A stretch of 64,000 nucleotides of DNA, taken from NCBI GenBank assembly GCA_963786765.1, contig CAWBAJ010000002.1:1-64000 (forward strand), written 5' to 3'. The position numbers and the translations under genes were made by a program. Positions 1 through 7,541 of this stretch are shown piece after piece (the first letter of the stretch is position 1; each line of letters starts with the position of its first letter). The DNA is from DATKNA01 sp963786765. GTDB lineage: Bacteria > Actinomycetota > Actinomycetes > Actinomycetales > Kineosporiaceae. Under the pieces are notes generated by a model, which saw nothing but the letters and a program-made list of their open reading frames with translations, was not told where the DNA came from and searched no databases.

Positions 1-247
1 GTCCGCGTCCTGTGCCGCTCCGAAGATCACGAAACCGACGAGGCCTCCCGCCTGCTCCGCCGCCACGGTCCGCGCCAGCGCGAGGTCAGGCGCTCTGCCC
101 CAGATCGACGTCCACGCGACCGGATCGAGCGCGAGGTCGTAGACATCCGCGGCCTCGATAGGCCCATCGCCACGCGGCGACGTTCAGCTGTGCGAGCGCG
201 CCGGCATCCTCCGGGGTGGCCGGCCGTAGGACGAGCTCGTCATCCAC
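1..247 (-). CDS. GNAT family N-acetyltransferase, N-terminal part, frameshifted and cut by window edge
   Basis: Acyl-CoA-dependent N-acetyltransferase of unknown substrate. Reading the minus strand from a GTG at 247 (an in-frame TAG lies just upstream) gives VDDELVLRPATPEDAGALAQL followed by NVAAWRWAYRG, the usual opening of cytosolic GNAT proteins. Near position 150 the homologous reading moves to another frame, giving DVYDLALDPVAWTSIWGRAP and then AEQAGGLVGFVIFGAAQDAD, which is the central GNAT beta-strand that precedes the acetyl-CoA loop. The acetyl-CoA-binding part lies beyond the window edge. The break is probably a base-calling indel. Substrate unknown; family call is from pattern only. 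Confidence 0.6.
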
Positions 248-455
248 CCACAGACCCTACGGCGGCCGTGCCGGCGGAGTCGTCGAAGTCGACCACGCAG
301 GAGATCTCAAAACGCTAGTCTCCGGGTTTCATCTGTTCGACTCGGAGTAGCTCGCTGATCGCTCGATTCGTGCGGCTACCCGCCCGCGGACCCCTCGTCC
401 CCTGACACCGTTTCCTCCAGGACGCCGACACGAGGCCGGCGCGAGAGGGGGATCC

Positions 456-791
456 GTGTCCAGGAGGCTCACGCGCCAGCGGACCGACGGCGACCTCGGC
501 TCGAGCGCAGTCGAGTTCAGCCTCGTGGTGGCCGCGATGGCAGCCATGATCCTCGCGGTCGTGCTCGGCGTCGGGCGCGTGGTCGGGGAGATGCTGTTCC
601 ACGGCTGCCACGAGATCAGCGCTCAGCTGGACGTCGGCGGCAGTGCGTCGCACCCGAGCCGCCCGCGGCCGGCCACGACGCCAAGGACGGCCAGGGCCCG
701 CCGCGCCTGTCGGCTCGACGAGCCAGGACGTGGACCACTACCGGCAGGCGCCCGGGACGAACGACCTCGGCAGGGCTCCGACGACATGTGA
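456..791 (+). CDS. Flp/TadE-like small pilin protein
   Basis: Probably a single-pass membrane protein related to Flp-type (type IVb) pilins. After a short basic N-terminus it has SSAVEFSLVVAAMAAMILAV, matching the SAVEYGLMVAAIAALIV core of the better Flp pilin at 13338-13550, including the glutamate five residues into the processed pilin. The GTG start at 456 follows a strong GAGAGGGGG ribosome site. The C-terminal half, after about residue 50, is Arg/Pro-rich and looks like out-of-frame reading, so the true end may be earlier (about 640-700) with an indel. No tad assembly genes are nearby, so it is an orphan pilin-like gene; export and assembly are inferred only. Confidence 0.55.
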   Translation: MSRRLTRQRTDGDLGSSAVEFSLVVAAMAAMILAVVLGVGRVVGEMLFHGCHEISAQLDVGGSASHPSRPRPATTPRTARARRACRLDEPGRGPLPAGARDERPRQGSDDM

Positions 792-917
792 GCCCGGCGG
801 GGGGTTGCCTGGCGCGGCCGGCCACGTCAGCCGCGGTCGGGCCCTGGTCCCACCGACGCCGCGGCGGGAGAGTTGGTGCTCGGACGCCGCGCCCGCGGTG
901 ACCACGAGGAGGCATCG

Positions 918-1086
918 ATGCCCAGGTACCTGATGGTCTACGGCGACGACGAGCAGGTCGTCCGCGAGACCTACGACGATGTCGACATCGTCCGAGAGGA
1001 CGGGTGGACGGTCCTCTTCCGCGGGAGACGACGCGATCCTGCGCGTCCGCGACGAGCACGTGCAGTCGCTGGAACAGGTCGACTGA
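918..1086 (+). CDS. Small conserved protein of unknown function (about 55 aa), one frameshift
   Basis: ATG at 918 is preceded by a near-perfect GAGGAGG ribosome site. The product begins MPRYLMVYGDDEQVVRETYD, continues through GWTVLFRG, and after a one-base shift near 1025 ends DDAILRVRDEHVQSLEQVD with TGA at 1084-1086. The two halves join into one acidic soluble polypeptide without membrane segments, so the shift is probably a sequencing error. I recognise it only as a type of small hypothetical protein seen in actinobacteria; no function is proposed. It is followed by about 100 bases leading to the desaturase operon operator. Confidence 0.55.
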
Positions 1087-1147
1087 TCCGCGACGCCGTC
1101 CGGACACCAAGGGTTCCCGGTCCATGCCGTGAGAAGCCCCACAGGCT

Positions 1148-1178
1148 ACGGAGTCGTAACCTACGCATCCGTAAGTTA
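1148..1178. promoter_or_regulatory. Overlapping palindromes upstream of the reductase/desaturase operon, probable TetR-type operator
   Basis: Two overlapping dyads are visible. One is TAACCTACG-CATC-CGTAAGTTA (1157-1178), with only one mismatched pair per 9-base arm. The other is ACGGA-nn-CGTA ... TACG-nn-TCCGT (1148-1172). The second dyad ends 10 bases before the GTG of the reductase, so a bound repressor would cover the promoter. TetR-family regulators commonly bind this style of site in front of fatty-acid desaturase genes; the regulator itself is not in the window. Confidence 0.55.
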
Positions 1179-1188
1179 GGCTCGTCGT

Positions 1189-2296
1189 GTGACCCCGACC
1201 CCTGCGGCGCTCGAGCGCGCCCGTAGACGACCGCTCGGCCGGCTGGTCGGTCGTGCCGCGGCCCAGGTCGCCCAGGCCGTCGTCACGCCCCTGGTCCCCG
1301 CCGACTACCTCGACCTCGTCGCCCCGTTGCGCGCGGGCGCGGACCTGCGGGCCCGGGTCCTGGACGTCTCCGTGAGACCCCGGACGCCGTCACCCTCGTC
1401 CTGCGCCCCGGGCGGGACTGGGCCGGCCACACCGCCGGGCAGTACGTGCGCGTCGGCGTGGACGTCGACGGCGTGCGGCACTGGCGGGCCTACTCGCTCA
1501 CCTCCCCCGGCCGCCACGGCCGGACGGCCTGATCCGGATCACGGCGAAGGCCATTCCGGACGGGAAGGTCAGCGGCTACGTCGTCCGGCGGCTGCGCCCG
1601 GCGCGCTGCTCCAGCTCGACCAGGCCACCGGCGACTTCGTCCTCGGCGCCCATCGCCGCCAGACCCTCTTCGTCACGGCCGGCTCCGGCATCACCCCGGT
1701 GATGGGGATGCTCCGGACGCACTTGCACGAGCTCGACGACGTCGTGGTCGTGCACTCCGCGCCGACGCCGGACGACGTCGTCTTCGGGGCCGAGCTGCGC
1801 CGGCTCCACGCCGAGGGCCGGCTGCGCCTGGTCGAGCGGCACACCGACCGCGACGGCAAGCTCGCACCCTCCGATCTCGACGACCTCGTGCCCGACTGGC
1901 GCGATCGGCAGACGTGGGGCTGCGGGCCGACCGCGATGCTCGACGACCTGGAGGCCCACTGGTCGGGCGCGGGCGTGGCCGAACGGCTGCACGTCGAGCG
2001 CTTCCGCCCCACCGTCGTCGCCACCGGCGAGGGCGGAACGCTGACCTTCAGCCGTAGCCGGCACCGTGGTCGAGGCCGACGGCGCGACCCCGATCCTCGA
2101 CGCCGGGGAGGACGCCGGCGTGCTCATGCCGTCCGGCTGCCGGATGGGCATCTGCTTCGGCTGCGTCGCCGGGCTGCGCGAGGGCGCCGTCCGCGACCTG
2201 CGCAACGGCGACCTGACCGTGGCCGTGCCCGAGGACGGCATCCGCATCCAGACCTGTGTGTCGGCCGCGGCCGGCCCCTGCGACATCGACCTGTAG
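1189..2296 (+). CDS. Ferredoxin reductase with 2Fe-2S domain, partner of the desaturase (frameshifted)
   Basis: Electron-transfer flavoprotein that takes electrons from NAD(P)H to an iron-sulfur centre to drive the membrane desaturase encoded next. The order is FAD-binding domain (WAGHTAGQYVRVGVDVDG, then HWRAYSLTS), nucleotide-binding domain (TLFVTAGSGITPVMGMLR; CGPTAMLDDLEAHW) and a C-terminal plant-type ferredoxin domain with PSGCRMGICFGCVAG and a last cysteine in QTCVSAAAGPCDIDL. All four cluster cysteines are present. Indels near 1370, 1515 and 2055 split it into four reading frames; every domain is otherwise complete. It resembles the Rv3230c type that works with DesA3. RBS for the downstream gene (AGAGGA) lies right at its stop, consistent with one operon. 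Confidence 0.85.
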
Positions 2297-2306
2297 AGGA
2301 GCCCGC

Positions 2307-3580
2307 ATGACTGCCGCCCCCGAGACCGCCGTCCCCGACGGCCACCGTCCCTGCCTCCACGCGAGGGAGCTCGCGCCTGTCCGTCGTGACCACCGAGCGC
2401 CGGCACGTCCCCAAGCGCTCCGGCAAGCCCGACCCCGCCGCCCACCTGTCCGCCGAGCAGGTCGAGGCGCTGGGGCGCGAGCTCGACGCGCTGCGCAAGG
2501 AGGTCTTCGACTCCCGCGGGGAGGCGGACGCCGCCTACATCCGGAAGGTCATCAAGGCGCAGCGCTCGCTCGAGCTCGGCAGCCGGGCCGTGCTCCTGTT
2601 CTCGCTGTTCCCGCCGGCGTGGGTCGCGGGCACCGTCGGCCTCTCGATCGCCAAGATCCTCGAGAACATGGAGATCGGGCACAACGTCATGCACGGCCAG
2701 TGGGACTGGATGCGTGACCCGAAGATCCACTCGCAGGCGTGGGAGTGGGACAACGCGTCGCCGTCGGAGCTGTGGAAGCACAGCCACAACGAGCTGCACC
2801 ACACGTTCACCAACGTGCTCGGTCGCGACAACGACCTCGGTTACGGGATCATGCGCGTCGACGAGGACCAGCGCTGGGTGCCGGCGTACCTCGGCCAGCC
2901 CCTCTACAACTTCCTGAACGCGTGCTTCTTCGAGTACGGCATCGCCGCCTACGACCTCGAGCTCGGCAAGCACCTGCGGGACGGGACGACGTCCGATCCG
3001 GCGTTCCGGCGCGAACACGAAGAAGGTGTTGCGCAAGATCCGCGGACAGGTGACCAAGGACTACGTGGTGCACCCGCTGCTGTCCGGCCCGTCGTTCCTG
3101 AACACGATCGCGGCCAACGGCGTCGCCAATCTCGTCCGGAACCTCTGGACGCACTCGGTCATCATGTGCGGGCATTTCCCGGAGGGCGTCGAGACGTTCG
3201 CCAAGGAATCCATCGACGGCGAGACCCGCGGCGAGTGGTACCTGCGGCAGATGCTCGGCTCGGCCAACATCGAGGGCAGCAAGGCCATGCACCTCATGAC
3301 CGGGAACCTCTCGCACCAGATCGAGCACCACCTGTTCCCGGACATGCCGAGCAACCGCTACGCCGAGATCGCCCCCCGCGTCCGCGAGATCATGTCGCGC
3401 TACGGCTTGACCTACACCACCGGCTCGCTGCCGGCGCAGGTGCTGTCCGCCTGGAAGCAGGTCGTCCGGCTCTCCCTGCCGAACGACGTCGCGCCTCGCA
3501 AGGCACCGGCAGCCGCGGCTCGGTACGTCGCACGGCGCGTGGACCGCTCTCGGCGTCGCCGCCTCGCGTCCGCCCGCTGA
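2307..3580 (+). CDS. Membrane acyl-CoA (stearoyl-CoA-type) desaturase, frameshifted
   Basis: Di-iron integral-membrane fatty acid desaturase introducing a double bond into acyl chains, likely Delta-9 by analogy with DesA3. The three histidine boxes are visible: GHNVMHGQWDW, HSHNELHHTF and SHQIEHHLFPD. Hydrophobic segments flank them (AVLLFSLFPPAWVAGTVGLS). ATG at 2307 follows AGAGGA and lies 10 bases after the reductase stop. One indel near 2370 moves from the start frame to that of VVTTERRHVPKRSG, and a second near 3020 shifts before VLRKIRGQVTKDYV. The length (about 424 aa) fits the family. The C-terminus is Arg/Ala-rich, ending among GC-rich direct repeats. Reductase and desaturase form a self-contained lipid-desaturation unit. 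Confidence 0.88.
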
Positions 3581-3627
3581 CGGGCGTCCGTCCGCCGCCT
3601 CGCGTCCGCCCGCCGCCTCGCGTCCGC
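3557..3627. repeat. Three direct copies of a 17-bp GC-rich repeat at the desaturase 3' end
   Basis: CGCCGCCTCGCGTCCGC occurs at 3557-3573, 3593-3609 and 3611-3627, with shared CCCGCTGACGGGC-like spacer sequence. The first copy encodes the last residues of the desaturase and the stop codon falls between copies one and two. This looks like a local tail duplication. Confidence 0.7.
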
Positions 3628-3674
3628 GCGCTGACGGGCGGCCGCCCCGGATGCGCGGTTCGCCAGCGCCGCGC

Positions 3675-3788
3675 CCTTGCTCGGTCTTCTGAGCTTTGCC
3701 GTCTGAAATCGTCGTCCTACGGGCCGCTCAACGACAGGGCCGCTCAACGACATTTCTGGACGGGCAAAGCTCACGATCTTGAGCAAGG
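3675..3788. repeat. Long imperfect inverted repeat (about 41-base arms)
   Basis: The left arm (3675-3715, starting CCTTGCTC ... GAGCTTTGCCGTC) is matched in reverse by the right arm (3747-3788, GACGGGCAAAGCTC ... GAGCAAGG), including GAAATCGTCGT against ACGACATTTC next to the loop. The loop holds a direct duplication of GGGCCGCTCAACGAC. It lies between the desaturase stop and the convergent STAS gene, so it could serve as a terminator or be a small non-autonomous mobile element. No coding sequence is seen here. Confidence 0.65.
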
Positions 3789-3839
3789 GCTGCCGACGGA
3801 CGCCGGCCACGTGTAGCTCTCGTGACCATGAGCGCGCCG

Positions 3840-3857
3840 TGATGCAGATCTGCATCA
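3840..3857. promoter_or_regulatory. Perfect 18-bp palindrome, possible protein-binding site
   Basis: TGATGCAGATCTGCATCA is an exact palindrome without a loop, so it is better suited to a dimeric DNA-binding protein than to an RNA hairpin. It sits between two convergent genes, where an operator would be unexpected. Function unknown. Confidence 0.4.
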
Positions 3858-3868
3858 GAGCAACGCTC

Positions 3869-3888
3869 GGCGGGACAGCAATCCCGCC
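3869..3888 (-). terminator. Stem-loop downstream of the STAS gene
   Basis: GGCGGGA (3869-3875) pairs with TCCCGCC (3882-3888) around a 6-base loop, about 30 bases past the stop of the STAS gene. There is no T-tract, as is common in high-GC actinobacteria. Termination is inferred from position and stem stability. Confidence 0.45.
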
Positions 3889-3919
3889 CCGCCGGTCGAC
3901 CGGCGTAGCGACGTGCCCG

Positions 3920-4333
3920 CTAGGCCTGGTCGCGGACGGCGGCGAGGCCCGCAGCCAGGTCCGGGACCACCATCGGCGGCCCGAATCCGACGATGTCCAG
4001 CACCCGGGCCAGCGTCGTCCCAGGCGTCGCGACCACGGAGAAGCGCACTCCAGCGCGGCCGCACTCGCGGGCGAGCCGGTCGACGAGCCGGACGCCCGCG
4101 CTGTCGAAGAAGGTCACCGCCGTAAGGTCGAGCACCAGTCCCGGGGCGCCGGCCACGAACTCGCGGACGCTCGGCAGGAGGCCCGGGGCGACCGCGAAGT
4201 CGAGTTCGCCACTCATCCGCAGGATGCGAGCGCCGCGCTCGTCGGCGACGTCCACGGTCAGGCCGCCGGCCTCGTCGTCCCTGCCTTCGTTCGGCCGCGC
4301 CGCATCCCGATTCCGCGGCCGGTTGTCCTGCAC
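3920..4333 (-). CDS. STAS-domain anti-sigma factor antagonist (RsbV-like)
   Basis: Anti-anti-sigma factor: when unphosphorylated it binds a partner kinase/anti-sigma factor and frees a sigma factor. Residues about 25-135 form a STAS domain: VDVADERGARILRMSGELDF, then LVLDLTAVTFFDSAGVRLVD, where the serine of the DSAG motif is the expected phosphorylation site. A charged 24-residue N-terminal extension precedes the domain. GTG start at 4333 lies 12 bases after the phosphatase gene stop, so the phosphatase and its likely substrate are co-transcribed. No RsbW-type kinase or sigma gene is next to it, so the downstream sigma factor must be encoded elsewhere. Family assignment is firm; partners are inferred. 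Confidence 0.85.
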   Translation of the reverse strand: MQDNRPRNRDAARPNEGRDDEAGGLTVDVADERGARILRMSGELDFAVAPGLLPSVREFVAGAPGLVLDLTAVTFFDSAGVRLVDRLARECGRAGVRFSVVATPGTTLARVLDIVGFGPPMVVPDLAAGLAAVRDQA

Positions 4334-4345
4334 GCGACCACAATC

Positions 4346-5892
4346 TCATCCTCGCCGGGACGGCACGAGAGCAGTGCTCCTGCCGCCGGCCCACTCGAGC
4401 AGCAGCAGGCACACGTCGTCCCGCCCCGCCTCGTCGTGGAGCATCCCGTCCGCGATGGTGCGCACCGCCCGGGCCAGGGGCTGGCTGCCGGTGGCGGCGA
4501 CCGTGGCGGCCAGCGCAGCGAGCCCGTCGTCCAGTGCCCGGTCGCGGCGCTCGACCAGGCCGTCGGTATAGAGCAGGAGGCGGTCGCCGTCGCCGAGCCG
4601 CAGCTCCGCCTCGTCGCGCTCGCCCTGGCCGTACGTGCCCAGCGGGGTCGAGCGGCCGCCCCAGACGAGCTGCCCGGCCCCCGTGGTGGGCAGCAGCACC
4701 GGTGGCGGGTGCCCGGCGCAGGCGTACCGGACAGCGCCGGTCGCGAGGTCGAGCTCGGCGTACGCCAGTGTCGACAACGCCGCCGCCTCCACCTGCTCGA
4801 CGAAGCGGTCGAGTCGCGCCAGGAGCCGCGAAGGCCCCACCCCGGGCGCGGCGACCGCGCGCACCGCGCTGCGCAGCTGGCCCATCGCACTCGCGGCGCC
4901 CAGCCCGCGCCCCACCACGTCGCCGACGACGAAGGCCAGGACGCCGGGCTCGACGAGGAAGACGTCGTACCAGTCCCCGCCCACCTCGAGCATCTCCACG
5001 CCCGGCCGGTAGATGGCGCCGACGCCGTACCGGGGGTCCGCCGGCGGGTCGACCGCGAGGAGGGAGTGCTGCAGCTCGCGCGCGACCCCGGCGGTGTGCT
5101 CGTAGAGCCGGGCTCGGTCGAGGGCGAGACCGGCCTGCCGGCCGACGGCACCGAGCACCCCGAGGTCCGGCGACTCTGCGCCGGCGTCCGTCGGCGGAGC
5201 CACCGACAGCACACCGCGCAGCGCCGTCTGCCCGGGCAGGGCGACCACGACGCGGGCGGCGTCCTGCTGAACCTCGCGGGCGCCGGACGCCGACAGCACC
5301 TCGGGGCGCGGCGGCGGGGGCGGGTCCTGCTCCCCCCGGCACGTCGGCGACCCCAGACCACCGTCGGGACCGGCCAGCCACACGGTGGCGGCGGACCCGC
5401 CCAGCGGTCCGGTGGCGGCGTCGAGCAGCGCGGCGACGACCGCGTCGAGGCCCAGGGCGTCCGACAACGCCGCGGTGGCCGCCTGCAGCGCGGCGACCCG
5501 GGCGGCGGAGTGCTCGGCGGCGGCGCGGGCGGCCTGCAGCTCGCGCTCGTACCGCAGCCGCTCCCCGCACTGGAGACGGCGGCGCGCGCGAACCTGCCCT
5601 CCGGGGCGGCCACCGCACTGAGGAGGACCGGCAGGCGGCCCGCGGGCACCCGCAGCTCGAGCGCGACCTCGTCGAGGCGCCGCTCCACGTGCAGCAGCGG
5701 CGAGAGGTGCGTCTCCCAGAAGATGCGCGCGCCGACCGAGAGGACCTCCTGCAAGCGCAGGCGCCCCAGCTCGGCGGCGTCCCGGCCCACCCACTGCAGA
5801 AAGGTCTCGTTCGCCTCGAGGACCGTCCCGTCGAGGTCGAGGGTGAGCAGGCCGCAGGGGTAGTCGGGGCGCTGCGTGCCGAACGGGATCAC
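4346..5892 (-). CDS. rsbP: PAS-GAF-like-PP2C serine phosphatase (RsbP-like), one frameshift
   Basis: SpoIIE/PP2C-family phosphatase expected to dephosphorylate the STAS protein encoded next. An N-terminal PAS domain (LLTLDLDGTVLEANETFLQW ... LQEVLSVGARIFWETHLSPL) is followed by an alpha-helical linker (LRYERELQAARAAAEHSAAR), a GAF-like segment (about residues 180-290) and a C-terminal PP2C domain with metal-binding motifs VGGDWYDVF, VVGDVVGRGLGAASAMGQLR and the closing GRDDVCLLLLEW. GTG at 5892 overlaps the rsbQ stop (GTGA), implying translational coupling. An indel near 5590 shifts frame between PAS and linker. Bacillus RsbP is PAS-PP2C without a GAF region, so this version is longer. Confidence 0.85.
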
Positions 5893-6690
5893 GCCGCGAG
5901 CAGGTAGCCCTGCATGGCCTCGACCAGCTGGCCGGGCGCGCTGAGGTTCGGGCAGTGGCCGGTCGCGTCGAGCAGGACGAACTCGCTGTCCTTCAGGCGG
6001 GCGTGCACGTACTCCCCCACCTCCCGCGGGGCGATGACGTCCTCGCGGCACTGGACCACGAGCGCTGGCGTCGTCACCCGGGCGAGGTCCGCGCGGTTGT
6101 CGGACAGGAAGGTCGTGCGGGCGAAATGCCGGGCGATCGCCGGGATCGGTCCGGCAGAAGCTGTTCGCCAGCTCCTGGCTCAGCTCGGGCCGCTGCGGCA
6201 CGCCCATGATCACCGGCGCGATGTACTGCGACCAGCCCAGGTAGTTGCCGTCCATCGTCTCGAGCAGTTCGTCGATCTCGCTCGCGGAGAAGCCGCCGCG
6301 GTAGCCCTCGTCGTCGATGTACCGGGGGCTGGGGCCCACGAGGACCAGCCGTTCGAACAGCTCCGGCCGCCGGGCCGCGGCCAGCAGGCCGATCATCGCG
6401 CTGACCGAATGCCCCACGAAGACCACCGGCGGCCCGTCGATCGCCTCGAGGATCTGCAGCACGTCCTCGGCGTAGCCGTCGAGGCGGCGGTAGCGCGCCG
6501 GGTCCCACGCGGAGAGGTCCGAGCCGCCGGCGCCCACGTGGTCGAAGAGGACGACCTGGTGGGTGTCCTCGAAGACCGGTGCGACGTACCGCCACATGCC
6601 CTGGTCGCACCCGAAGCCGTGGGCGAAGACCATGGGCGGCGCACCGGGCCGCCCGCTCACGGTGACGTTGTTCCTGCGCAGCACGTCCAC
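5889..6690 (-). CDS. rsbQ: RsbQ-type alpha/beta hydrolase, stress-signalling partner of RsbP (one frameshift)
   Basis: Alpha/beta hydrolase that in Bacillus subtilis is required, with RsbP, for energy-stress activation of sigma-B. RsbQ hallmarks are unusually well kept: VFAHGFGCDQGMWRYVAPVF, the nucleophile elbow GHSVSAMIG (Ser), SPRYIDDEGYRGGF, DGNYLGWSQYIAP, LANSFCRTDP and, after an indel near 6140, the Asp region ALVVQCREDVIAPREVGEY and the catalytic His in DATGHCPNLSAPG. The full triad is present. GTG at 6690 is chosen as the first in-frame start. It is the first gene of rsbQ-rsbP-STAS. The same fold gives the plant karrikin and strigolactone receptors, so binding of a small ligand is plausible but unproven. 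Confidence 0.88.
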
Positions 6691-6730
6691 CGCCGCAGAT
6701 TAGTCCTTCCCGGACGCAACGATCCCGCCC

Positions 6731-6786
6731 GATCAGTACCGCCCGATCAGTACCGCCTGACTCAGTACCGCCTGATCAGTACCGCC
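6731..6786. repeat. Four tandem copies of a 14-16-bp repeat including a stop codon
   Basis: GATCAGTACCGCC occurs at 6731-6743, 6745-6757 and 6774-6786, with a variant CTCAGTACCGCC at 6761-6772. On the minus strand each copy reads GGCGGTACTGATC, so the copy at 6774-6786 is the C-terminal Arg-Tyr-stop of the small membrane protein and the others duplicate that tail. It occupies the gap upstream of rsbQ. Confidence 0.75.
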
Positions 6787-7030
6787 AGGGATGCATCCGC
6801 CGGTCGAGGCCCACCACACCGCGGGCGGCCGCGCACACGGCGGCAGCGGCAAGGCGCAACACCAGGTACGCGAGCAGGCCCGCCGCGACGATCAATCCGG
6901 TCCGGCGTAGCAGCTCCAGCAACGTCACGCCCGGATCGTCGACCTCCTGCCAGACGTACCGCACCCAGACGAGCCCCAGCGTCGGCACGAGCAGCAGCGT
7001 GAGCGAGAACACCGTCATCCGCACGGCCAT
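6776..7030 (-). CDS. Small two-segment membrane protein of unknown function
   Basis: About 84 residues beginning MAVRMTVFSLTLLLVPTLG, with a second hydrophobic segment TGLIVAAGLLAYLVLRLA and a basic C-terminus ending RRMHPWRY. ATG at 7030 is used; a second ATG at 7018 gives a start four codons later. No motif is recognised. It follows the inhibitor gene by about 150 bases on the same strand, so it may be the tail of the CHAT-inhibitor transcription unit, but this is weak. Both segments are long enough to span the membrane. Confidence 0.5.
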   Translation of the reverse strand: MAVRMTVFSLTLLLVPTLGLVWVRYVWQEVDDPGVTLLELLRRTGLIVAAGLLAYLVLRLAAAAVCAAARGVVGLDRRMHPWRY

Positions 7031-7181
7031 CCCATCGGCCGGGTCCCGTTGCCCTCTCACGACGGGGAAGTCGATCGCCGCGGTGGTGCCGCCGTCAGCT
7101 CGCCACGCCGGTGTCCACCCGCTCGGGGGACAGCTGGCGCTCTCCCGTGACGTTTCGGCTGCGCACTGCAACACCTCGTGA

Positions 7182-7541
7182 TCACGATGCCGGCTCCACG
7201 TGCACGGAGATCGTGACCTCCTCGCCACCGGCGGGCTCCCACGGCCGAGAGTGCCGCAACCGGAGCTCACCCGTTCCCGGCTGCTCGGCGGCGAAGCGCA
7301 GGGTGCGTTCCCCGGCCGCACCCGGCCGCGGAAAGCCCGCCGCCGAGCCCGCGCCCGCGCCCGTGCCCGGAACGACGCCGGGGTCGGCCGGCAGTTCGGC
7401 GAGCATCCCGGGCATGGCGTCGACGGTCCACACGTAGCCGGTCATACGGTTCTCGGTCACCTCGACGGCGAGCACGTCGCCGACGTGCAGCAGCGCGGGC
7501 GCGGAGCCGCCCTGCCCCGCCCGGATCCTGACCTCAGCCAC
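7182..7541 (-). CDS. Chagasin-family (MEROPS I42) cysteine protease inhibitor
   Basis: Predicted tight-binding inhibitor of papain-like (clan CA) cysteine proteases. The three chagasin loops are recognisable: NRMTGYVWTV (normally NPTTGY), a Gly/Ala-rich middle loop (GTGAGAGSAAGF), and LRLRHSRPWEP carrying the RPWE signature; the flanking strand VGDVLAVEVTEN also fits. About 119 residues, with no signal peptide, so it should stay in the cytoplasm. GTG at 7541 overlaps the end of the CHAT gene by 8 bases, indicating translational coupling with a caspase-like (clan CD) protease. That pairing is unusual because known I42 targets are clan CA, so action on the CHAT domain is a hypothesis. Confidence 0.8.
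   Translation of the reverse strand: MAEVRIRAGQGGSAPALLHVGDVLAVEVTENRMTGYVWTVDAMPGMLAELPADPGVVPGTGAGAGSAAGFPRPGAAGERTLRFAAEQPGTGELRLRHSRPWEPAGGEEVTISVHVEPAS

Noticed and set aside
315..1142. Several minus-strand open frames of 65-170 residues over the pilin and small-protein genes
   Set aside because: Arg/Pro/Gly-rich compositions with no motif, opposite to frames with good ribosome sites; typical shadows in very GC-rich DNA.
1576..3057. 493-residue open frame antisense to the reductase and desaturase
   Set aside because: Its reading is the complement of clear FAD, 2Fe-2S and histidine-box coding; composition is Val/Arg-rich without domain signal.
3779..5863. 694-residue plus-strand frame
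   Set aside because: Antisense to STAS and PP2C genes whose motifs are unambiguous.
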